From positions 66,044-130,043 of the forward strand of contig CAYQUT010000006.1 of NCBI GenBank assembly GCA_964420985.1: a stretch of DNA of 64,000 nt, read 5' to 3'. The position numbers and the translations under genes were made by a program. The notes below the pieces were generated by a model that made no database searches, was not told the origin of the DNA, and worked only from the letters and a program-made list of their open reading frames with translations. Shown here in pieces: positions 26,329 through 33,722 of this stretch; position 1 is the stretch's first letter; each line of letters starts with the position of its first letter. Origin of the DNA: CAMCTV01 sp964420985. Lineage in GTDB: Bacteria; Bacteroidota; Bacteroidia; Flavobacteriales_D; Sanyastnellaceae.

Positions 26329-28395
26329 ATGATGAAATCATCTTTGAACGCTATGGAGAAAAGGGTAATTAGTGTTCAAAGAGAGCTTTCTTGGCTTCAA
26401 TTTAATGAAAGGGTATTGTTTGAAGCCTCTGATGTCAAGAATCCGCTGGTCTCACGTGTACATTTTTTGGGAATTTTTTCTAGTAATTTGGATGAGTTTT
26501 TTAAGGTTCGAATTGCTTCTCTGAACAGAGAATTGAAAGCGCTTAAAGGCAAGAAAGGCAATCCGCTGGACATCATTCATGATCGAGTGATTGAATTGCA
26601 ATGGGAGTTTGATCGAATTTTTGAAAGTACAAAGCGGGCATTGGCCAAAGTAGGTGTGCACTTCAAGAATGAAAGACAATTAAGTCCAGCCCAAAAGAAT
26701 TATGTAGATCATTATTTTGATGATGAAATTCGTCATCACATTATCCCCATTTTGATGGCGCCCAGCATGCCACTTCCACCCTTAAAAGACAACGCACTTT
26801 ATTTGGTGGTTGAGGTAGTATTAAAAGACAAGACAAGAAAGGTTCATGCCCTTATTGAAGTTCCAGATACCATTGGAAGGTGGGTTGTTTTGCCTACTGA
26901 AAATGATGAAAAGCATGTCATGTTTTTAGAGGATGTTATCCGTTATAACTTAAAGAAGATTTTTTCCATTTATTCCATTGCCAGCGTAAAAGCTTTTGAT
27001 ATCAAAGTCGTGCGTGATGCCGAGTATGAAATTGAAAATGATTTTTCGAAGAGTGTTTACGATAAAATTTCCAAGAGCATTCAGCAGCGCAGCAAGGGAG
27101 ATTATGTGAGGATTAATTTCGATCATGAAATCCCAGAAGACTTATTGCATTTGCTTCTGACCAAAACAAAGATTAAAAATCCACAGAATATTATTCCCGG
27201 AGGCAGATACCACAATAAAAAAGATTTATTGAATTTTCCGGACTTTGGAAATCCAACTTGGGTTTATCCAAAAAGAAGGAGTATATCGCATCCTGCTTTC
27301 AAAAAAGCAGGTAATATCCTTGATACTTTCAACAAGAAGGATGTGTTGTTGCATTTCCCCTATCAAAGATTTTCCCATATTTTGGATTTACTCCGGGCAG
27401 CAGCAATTGACCCACAGGTAAGGACCATTCGCATTTCTATGTACCGCATTGCCCACGATTCACACATTCTACATGCCCTTGTGAATGCCGCCAAGAATGG
27501 AAAAAAGGTGGTGGCCTTGGTGGAGGTCCAGGCTCGTTTCGATGAGGAACACAATTTGCAAATTACCAAAATGTTGCAAGCCGCAGGGGTAAAAGTCATT
27601 CCCGGTATTCCCGGATTAAAGGTGCATTGTAAAGTTTTTCAGATTAGCAGAAAAATCAATGGGAGAACAGTACGAATTACACACATCGGTACGGGAAATT
27701 TCCATGAGAAAACAGCACGCATTTATTCAGACACCTCCCTTTTGACGACCAATGTAGATTTGGGAAGAGAGGTGCGCAGTTTGTTTCATTTCTTTGAAGC
27801 CAATTTCCACCGTCCTCAATTTAGACACCTTGTGGTTTCTCCTTTTAATACCCGAAGAAAGCTCATGGATTGGATTGCGGATGAGATCAAAGAGGCTAAG
27901 AAAGGGAAAAAAGCACTAGTGGTGATAAAGGTCAATAATCTGGTGGATGATGGCGTTATCAAGAAATTACTGGAGGCAGCGGAAAGTGGAGTAGAAGTGA
28001 AGTTGGTGATCAGAGGAGTTTGCCTTTTACAGCCCACATCAGAGAATCAAAAGAAGAACATAAGTATGCGCAGCATATTGGGTAGATACCTGGAGCACAG
28101 CCGTATTTTTGTTTTTGGAGTCGGAAAGAGAGAACGAATTTTTATTGGCAGTGCGGATATGATGGTGAGAAATTTGGATTACAGGATAGAAGTGTTGGCA
28201 CCCATTCTTGATTCCGAATTGCGCGCTGAATTGAAATCTTGGTTGGACATTCAATTTGATTCAATGGCTAAAGCCAGGTGTTTGGAGTTGGAAAGAATCA
28301 ATCAGTTGGTTTGCAGTGTTATTCAGTCAAAGTCAATAGATACGCAGGAGAAATACTATCAACGATTACTTGAAAATTCAGAATCACATACATGA
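26329..28395 (+). CDS. ppk1: polyphosphate kinase 1
   Basis: PPK1 reversibly polymerises ATP gamma-phosphate into polyphosphate. The 688-aa protein has the N-terminal RELSWLQFNERVLFEA, the middle domain GGRYHNKKDLLNFP, and the two PLD-like C-terminal domains: ISMYRIAHDS, KVHCKVFQI with the autophosphorylated His433, GTGNFHEKTARIYSD, and IFIGSADMMVRNLDYRIEV. ATG codons at 26329 and 26332 are both possible. Its stop overlaps ppx by 4 bp. A TTAACA half-site lies at 26313-26318, but a full PHO-like box is not evident here. Confidence 0.96.
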   Translation: MMKSSLNAMEKRVISVQRELSWLQFNERVLFEASDVKNPLVSRVHFLGIFSSNLDEFFKVRIASLNRELKALKGKKGNPLDIIHDRVIELQWEFDRIFESTKRALAKVGVHFKNERQLSPAQKNYVDHYFDDEIRHHIIPILMAPSMPLPPLKDNALYLVVEVVLKDKTRKVHALIEVPDTIGRWVVLPTENDEKHVMFLEDVIRYNLKKIFSIYSIASVKAFDIKVVRDAEYEIENDFSKSVYDKISKSIQQRSKGDYVRINFDHEIPEDLLHLLLTKTKIKNPQNIIPGGRYHNKKDLLNFPDFGNPTWVYPKRRSISHPAFKKAGNILDTFNKKDVLLHFPYQRFSHILDLLRAAAIDPQVRTIRISMYRIAHDSHILHALVNAAKNGKKVVALVEVQARFDEEHNLQITKMLQAAGVKVIPGIPGLKVHCKVFQISRKINGRTVRITHIGTGNFHEKTARIYSDTSLLTTNVDLGREVRSLFHFFEANFHRPQFRHLVVSPFNTRRKLMDWIADEIKEAKKGKKALVVIKVNNLVDDGVIKKLLEAAESGVEVKLVIRGVCLLQPTSENQKKNISMRSILGRYLEHSRIFVFGVGKRERIFIGSADMMVRNLDYRIEVLAPILDSELRAELKSWLDIQFDSMAKARCLELERINQLVCSVIQSKSIDTQEKYYQRLLENSESHT

Positions 28396-29291
28396 GGATT
28401 GCCGCCATTGATATAGGATCTAACGCCGTTAGATTATTTGTCGCTCAAGTTCATCAAAATGAAGACGGAGTTCTGATGGAGAAATTACTGCACACCAGGG
28501 TGCCTATCCGATTGGGAGGCGATGTTTTTACTTTTGGTAAGGTGTCTGTTGAGCGCGCTAATCAATTGGCTTTGACCATCAAGGGATTTGCCTCTATTAT
28601 TGAAGCCCTGGCCATTGAGGAGGTCAGAGCCTGCGCCACAAGCGCTCTTAGAAGCGCAGAGAATCGTGACTCCGTTGTAAAACAAGTCAAAAAAATTTCG
28701 GGAATCGAAATCAAAATATTATCAGGAAGTGAAGAAGCGGAAATGATTTTCGGTAATTTTAGTCATTATCAATTGCCGAAGGAACATCATTATCTTTTTA
28801 TTGATGTAGGTGGCGGAAGCACAGAATTGACGTTGATTGAGAGAGGACTAAAGAAGGCTTCGCAGTCTTTTGAAGTGGGTACAGTAAGGATGCTACTCAA
28901 TGACCAAAAGAAACTTCCAAAGGCTGTTTTTGAATGGTTGTCACAGCACATTAATCCCAAAATGAAGTACCATGCCATTGCTACAGGTGGCAATATTAAT
29001 AGTGCCATTAAAATATTAGAGAAAAAATCACGTGAGTTTGTCTCTTTGGAGGAGTTGAATAATTTAAAAAAGCAACTGAGTCGTTGTTCCAAAGAGCAAC
29101 GAATGCGCAAGTACAAATTGCGCGAAGACAGAGCTGATGTCATTGTACCCGCACTAAATATCTATACTCAAATTGCGGATGAAGTTGAAATAGAGGAGTT
29201 GTTGGCGCCTAAATTCGGTTTGGCCGATGGAATAGTGCTTGAGGTTTTAGAATCCAAGGGAATAAAAGATTTTAAATTGATATCTGCATAG
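28392..29291 (+). CDS. ppx: exopolyphosphatase / guanosine pentaphosphatase family protein
   Basis: The 299-aa protein of the ASKHA fold matches the Ppx/GppA catalytic core. Phosphate-binding motifs are AAIDIGSNAVRLFVA and LFIDVGGGSTELTLI; ATSALRSAENRD and ILSGSEEAEMIFGNF are also typical. It is short compared with E. coli Ppx and lacks the C-terminal HD part, as is common in Bacteroidota. Coupling to ppk1 by ATGA indicates balanced polyphosphate synthesis and breakdown. Confidence 0.93.
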   Translation: MRIAAIDIGSNAVRLFVAQVHQNEDGVLMEKLLHTRVPIRLGGDVFTFGKVSVERANQLALTIKGFASIIEALAIEEVRACATSALRSAENRDSVVKQVKKISGIEIKILSGSEEAEMIFGNFSHYQLPKEHHYLFIDVGGGSTELTLIERGLKKASQSFEVGTVRMLLNDQKKLPKAVFEWLSQHINPKMKYHAIATGGNINSAIKILEKKSREFVSLEELNNLKKQLSRCSKEQRMRKYKLREDRADVIVPALNIYTQIADEVEIEELLAPKFGLADGIVLEVLESKGIKDFKLISA

Positions 29292-29292
29292 C

Positions 29293-31023
29293 ATGAAAGA
29301 TGAGTTGATTCCCAAGTCGACTTTGGCCAAAGTATTGAAGACGCATGAGCGAAATCCATTGTTGGAAGTTGTTCAACAGGTTACACGTCTCAATGCCATC
29401 AATGAGTTATACGCTCAAGTTAGTGATAAGAAAGGAGAAGCTTTTGTTGATGGTCTTTTTGAACAGTTAAGCATTAAGCCCCAGTGGAAAAAGGACCAAT
29501 TGAATGCCATTCCAAAAGAGGGTCCTTTGGTGGTGGTTTGCAATCACCCTTTTGGTGCAATGGATGGTCTGATGGCCTTGAAAATGATGCTTCAAGTAAG
29601 AAGTGATATCAAGGTAATGGCCAATTTTATTTTATCCGAAGTTAAACCGATAAGTGAATTTTTTTTCGCGGTTAACCCATTCGAGAATCAGGCCAATAGG
29701 AACAGTAGGGCTGGTCTTAGAGCATCTTTGGAACATGTTCAATCGGGTGGTTGTTTGATTGTCTTTCCGGCCGGTGAAGTGAGTACTTTACCCAAAGGTA
29801 AGCTAAAGCATCCTGTGGATAAGCGCTGGGCAGATTCAGTGATGAAGTTGATTCAAAAGACAACGGCTACAGTATTGCCCGTTTATTTTTATGGGGACAA
29901 TTCCTATCTCTTTCATCTTCTGGGGAAAATTCATCCTCAATTGCGCACCATAGCGCTGCCATCTGAATTTTTAAGAAAGCGCAACAAAGAGTTGGTAGTA
30001 GAAATAGGTCACCCCATACCTCATAAGGACTGGAGTGTAATAGAAGATGTGGCACAACTCAACCGATTTTTCAGATCACGCGTCTATGCTTTGAGTTATC
30101 AATTTGAGGTGCGTCGAAGATTCTTTGCTCCCCGATTGTGGTTTAAAAAACAAAATGCACAAGAATCGGTGGGTTATCCCGCCTTTAACCAGGATATAAG
30201 AAAGGAGATCATGGAAATAGAGGACGCCATGATTCTAGAACAATCTGGCTTTACCTGCTATGCAGTGAAGGCTCACCGCATACCCAATTTGCTGCATGAA
30301 ATTGGGCGCTTACGAGAAATAACCTTCAGAGAAGTCGGTGAGGGTACAGGTAAATCATTGGATCTAGATGAATACGATTTCTATTATTATCACTTGATTC
30401 TTTGGCACAAAGAAAATCAAGAGTTGGTGGGTGCATATCGCATTGGTTTGGGTTCTGAGATTATTGATTTATATGGCAGAAAGGGTTTTTATACCCATTC
30501 ACTCTTTAAAATGAAACGGGAATTCAAGCCCTATCTCAAAAGAAGTATTGAATTAGGTAGGTCTTTTATTGTGTCAAAATATCAAAAGCAGCGTTGGCCT
30601 TTATTTCTATTGTGGCAAGGTATAACCATTTTTATGGATCATTTTTCAGAAGTCAAGTACATCATAGGACCTGTAAGTATGAGTGACCACTACAACCGGT
30701 TGTCCAAGGAGTTGATGATTCAGTTCTTGCTTCAAGAACACAGTGATAAGGAATTGTCCAAATGGGTTAGGCCCAGACACAAGGTGGTAATGAAAGACCG
30801 GATTGATAGAGAGGCGTTATTGTTAACCGTTAAAAAGGAAATAAAACAGTTGGATAAGTTGATTGGTCAAATAGAACCAATGGGATTGTCCATGCCTGTT
30901 TTGTACAAAAAATATTTGGCACAAAATGCAAAGATTTTGGCCTTCAATCGTGATCCTTTATTTAATAACGCCATCGATGGTTTTATGATTTTGAATATTG
31001 AAGATATGCCGCGAGAGAAATAA
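29293..31023 (+). CDS. bifunctional O-/N-acyltransferase, OlsF/GlsF-like (ornithine or glycine lipid synthesis)
   Basis: The 576-aa protein is a fusion. Residues about 70-290 are a PlsC/LPLAT domain, with VVVCNHPFGAMDGLMA (HX4D) and LIVFPAGEVSTLPKG. Residues about 310-510 are an OlsB-like GNAT acyltransferase, with EIGRLREITFREVGEGTG and NQELVGAYRIGLGSEI. The same two activities make ornithine or glycine lipids, as OlsA/OlsB and GlsA/GlsB or the fused OlsF. It starts 1 bp after the ppx stop, so ppk1, ppx and this gene form one operon. Phosphorus-free lipids are a common response to phosphate shortage, which suits the context. The head group (ornithine or glycine) cannot be decided. Confidence 0.85.
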   Translation: MKDELIPKSTLAKVLKTHERNPLLEVVQQVTRLNAINELYAQVSDKKGEAFVDGLFEQLSIKPQWKKDQLNAIPKEGPLVVVCNHPFGAMDGLMALKMMLQVRSDIKVMANFILSEVKPISEFFFAVNPFENQANRNSRAGLRASLEHVQSGGCLIVFPAGEVSTLPKGKLKHPVDKRWADSVMKLIQKTTATVLPVYFYGDNSYLFHLLGKIHPQLRTIALPSEFLRKRNKELVVEIGHPIPHKDWSVIEDVAQLNRFFRSRVYALSYQFEVRRRFFAPRLWFKKQNAQESVGYPAFNQDIRKEIMEIEDAMILEQSGFTCYAVKAHRIPNLLHEIGRLREITFREVGEGTGKSLDLDEYDFYYYHLILWHKENQELVGAYRIGLGSEIIDLYGRKGFYTHSLFKMKREFKPYLKRSIELGRSFIVSKYQKQRWPLFLLWQGITIFMDHFSEVKYIIGPVSMSDHYNRLSKELMIQFLLQEHSDKELSKWVRPRHKVVMKDRIDREALLLTVKKEIKQLDKLIGQIEPMGLSMPVLYKKYLAQNAKILAFNRDPLFNNAIDGFMILNIEDMPREK

Positions 31024-31035
31024 ATTTTGCGACAG

Positions 31036-31065
31036 AAAAAAGGGGACTAAAAAGTCCCCTTTTTT
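31036..31065. terminator. bidirectional terminator
   Basis: Stem AAAAAAGGGGACT/AGTCCCCTTTTTT with a short A-rich loop serves both the acyltransferase operon and the convergent T9SS gene. Confidence 0.9.
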
Positions 31066-31083
31066 TATTGGAATGATTGAATA

Positions 31084-33606
31084 TTAATTCTTGTTGAATT
31101 TTAATACTGTCACATTGTTATTGCTTACAACTCGAATAAAGTAAACACCATTTGAAATTGCATCAACATTGATTTTCTCATTGGTGTTGCTGTTGTTGAT
31201 TTGCGCGATCACTTGACCAGTGATACTCAACAATTGCAATGATGATGCTTTGGGACATATTACATTGATGATATCATGGGCAGGGTTGGGATAAATTGAA
31301 ATGTTGTTATTCATCCATTCCTCAATTCCTGTAACCAATACTTCAAAGGTATGCACATCAGAACAATTGCCATTGGTAGCTTCAAGTGTCACAGTGTATG
31401 AACCATCTGCTCCGTATGTATGTGAGGGGTTGTTTTCAGAAGATACGTTGCCATCTCCAAAATTCCAATTGTAGCTGTTGGCTGCAGTAGAATTATTCAA
31501 GAATTGTACACCCAAGTTATTGATAATCGCAGTAAAGTCTGCAGTGGGTGTTTCTGTAACAGTGATAAAAATGGGTGAAGACATGCCCGTTCCATTACAT
31601 GCATCCGTGTTGGTAACTTCAACAGTGTAGGATCCGCTTTCTGTGGCTACTAAATTGGCCATGTTGGCATCGGCAATCACTTCCCCATTCAAATACCAAG
31701 TATAGGTTTCAGAACTGCTGGCGGTTAAGTCAACACTTTCCCCTGAGCAAATAGCTGTGTTACCAGAAGCGGATACTGTTGGTGCTGGAGCATCAGAAAC
31801 ATTCACATTGATTTCATTGGATACCGCTGAGCAACCATTTAAATCCGTATATGTTGTACTATACACCCCTGATTCGGTTACAATAATGCTTCCGGTAGTT
31901 TCATCGTTGCTCCATACATTTCCTTCAGATTGAGTAGAGATAATTTCTACGGAGCTACCTGTACAAAGTGAAGTATTACCGGTTGCTTGAATCGCAACTT
32001 CAGGAGTGGGGTATACAATCACTTCAACGGCCTGTGCTTGAACACCGCATCCATCGGCACTCATGGCTGTCATTTCAATCATATTGTTTTCAGAAATGGT
32101 CTGAGAAGAGGATACCGCGCCATTGTTCCAATGGAAAGTTACATTGTCAATGGATGCCGCACCCATCAAAACCACGTTACTTCCTTCGCAAAATGCAGTT
32201 TCTCCATCAGCAATGATTTCTGCTGTAAAGCTGTTGTCCAAAGTAGCATTGTAAGCTTGGTTTTGTGGGTCAAACTCTGTCCAACATGAAGCCCAATTCT
32301 CAGTTCCAAACGCACCACGGTAGCTAACGGTTTCAAAGTTTCCGTTATTCAAATAGGCATCAGAAAAATCAGCACCTTGCTGCAAAGGAGAGTTGGTTGT
32401 TAAAGAGAAATTTGGAGCGTTGAGGTCAACATTGCTGAACATTAAATCTGTGGTCAAAGGAAACAACTGATTATTATTGCTATTAAAGAATTGTGTGATA
32501 TTGAATGCGCCGTTCACATTGTTGGTAGAGGCATTCAAACCAGAAGTGGTATTGGCCAAAAGAGAGTCATTGCATTGTGCAATCACATTGTTTTTGAATT
32601 TTAATAATCCATTGATGGCATTGCCCTGGGTTGAATTGGATTCAATCATCAAGCCTACAGGATAACCAAGGAATACAGAATTAAAGGCGCTGCATTGCGT
32701 GTTTCTTCTCAAGTGCAATGCTCTTTTATAGTTAGAATTAAAAGTTGCATTAAAAGCCATCGGCCCAACTACGGTGAAATTTGAGAATTTGGGTTGTGAA
32801 ACTGGCCCGTTGGCAGAACCAGTAGCATCATTGTCTGCTTCAAACCCATTGGACCCACTTTGGTCCGCAACTGCAGGATCTCTAACAACCAAACCATATT
32901 GAACAGATCCTTGGTATCCAAAGTCAGTGTCAAAATCATCATCCCAGTTGCGGTAGGACACCAAGTGATGCGCATTGACATTTCCACCAAACCACTCAAA
33001 GGCGTCATCTCCGCAGTAAGACACTTGTACGTGATTGATCGTAGTTCCTGCTCCTACAGCACACATGGTGATTCCATTGATTTCACTGTTGGGCTGAAAA
33101 GGAATTCCACCAAACTCAATGCGCACGTATTCAATGATTCCCGAATCATCATTATTGTCAGGATTTGATCCTCCACCATAAATGGATCCTACACCGCCTT
33201 CTACCATCGCCTCTCCTTGTGCAGTTCCGTTGGCAACATTGGCAGGTTGATTAACGGCAGCTCTACCACAAAGAATCAATCCTCCCCAATCACCATAAGA
33301 GCGTTGGCCAGCAGGTTTTTGTGAGGTGAAAACAATGGGTTGCATCTCGGTTCCTTGTGCAATCAAATAACCATCACGTTCAACGATCAATGAACCTTTT
33401 GATACAAAGTCACCTTTGATAATGGTCCCTGGTTGAATCAACAAAGTGTCGTTCGCTGTTACTCGAACAAAACCTTGAAGGATATAAATATTGTTGTTGG
33501 TCCAAGTGGTTTTTCCATTGATATCAAGGCTACCACTTACAATGATTTGGCTTTGCGCCAGGCCGCTCAATAAGGCTGCGACCACGAAGAATACAATTCT
33601 TTTCAT
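31084..33606 (-). CDS. T9SS type A sorting domain surface protein with PKD domain
   Basis: The 840-aa protein has a signal peptide from the ATG at 33606 (MKRIVFFVVAALLSGLAQSQ). The N-terminal half (about 20-430) is a beta-helix-like region with QPGTIIKGD, DWGGLILCGRAAVNQ and CGDDAFEWFGG, a layout seen in Bacteroidota proteins encoded beside TonB receptors. Ig-like repeats follow, then a PKD domain near residue 700 (NWNFGDGN ... HTYGADGSYTVTLEA) and a type A sorting domain (ISIYPNPAHDIINV ... GVYFIRVV). It is probably a cell-surface partner of the TonB receptor encoded upstream. The ligand is unknown; phosphate-related uptake is an inference from the neighbours. Confidence 0.85.
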   Translation of the reverse strand: MKRIVFFVVAALLSGLAQSQIIVSGSLDINGKTTWTNNNIYILQGFVRVTANDTLLIQPGTIIKGDFVSKGSLIVERDGYLIAQGTEMQPIVFTSQKPAGQRSYGDWGGLILCGRAAVNQPANVANGTAQGEAMVEGGVGSIYGGGSNPDNNDDSGIIEYVRIEFGGIPFQPNSEINGITMCAVGAGTTINHVQVSYCGDDAFEWFGGNVNAHHLVSYRNWDDDFDTDFGYQGSVQYGLVVRDPAVADQSGSNGFEADNDATGSANGPVSQPKFSNFTVVGPMAFNATFNSNYKRALHLRRNTQCSAFNSVFLGYPVGLMIESNSTQGNAINGLLKFKNNVIAQCNDSLLANTTSGLNASTNNVNGAFNITQFFNSNNNQLFPLTTDLMFSNVDLNAPNFSLTTNSPLQQGADFSDAYLNNGNFETVSYRGAFGTENWASCWTEFDPQNQAYNATLDNSFTAEIIADGETAFCEGSNVVLMGAASIDNVTFHWNNGAVSSSQTISENNMIEMTAMSADGCGVQAQAVEVIVYPTPEVAIQATGNTSLCTGSSVEIISTQSEGNVWSNDETTGSIIVTESGVYSTTYTDLNGCSAVSNEINVNVSDAPAPTVSASGNTAICSGESVDLTASSSETYTWYLNGEVIADANMANLVATESGSYTVEVTNTDACNGTGMSSPIFITVTETPTADFTAIINNLGVQFLNNSTAANSYNWNFGDGNVSSENNPSHTYGADGSYTVTLEATNGNCSDVHTFEVLVTGIEEWMNNNISIYPNPAHDIINVICPKASSLQLLSITGQVIAQINNSNTNEKINVDAISNGVYFIRVVSNNNVTVLKFNKN

Positions 33607-33642
33607 GTCTTTGATTTTTTTGCAAATCACTCTGAAAGAAGT

Positions 33643-33700
33643 TAGCCCATTATTAGTGCTTCATTATTGATGTATTATCAAAAGCACTAATAATGAGCTA
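33643..33700. repeat. 19-bp inverted repeat in the TonB receptor to T9SS gene spacer
   Basis: Arms 33643-33661 and 33682-33700 pair with one mismatch, and an inner TTGAT/ATCAA pair lies in the 20-nt loop. No T-run follows in either direction, so it does not look like a terminator. It may control mRNA processing or relative expression of the two genes. Confidence 0.75.
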
Positions 33701-33722
33701 GTATATCAAGCCTGTGTTAAGG

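Noticed and set aside
33704..33720. A PHO-like box before the T9SS surface protein (TTAACA-N5-TTGATA on the minus strand)
   Set aside because: The second half is weak and the site lies right after the receptor stop inside a presumed operon; chance in AT-rich sequence is likely.
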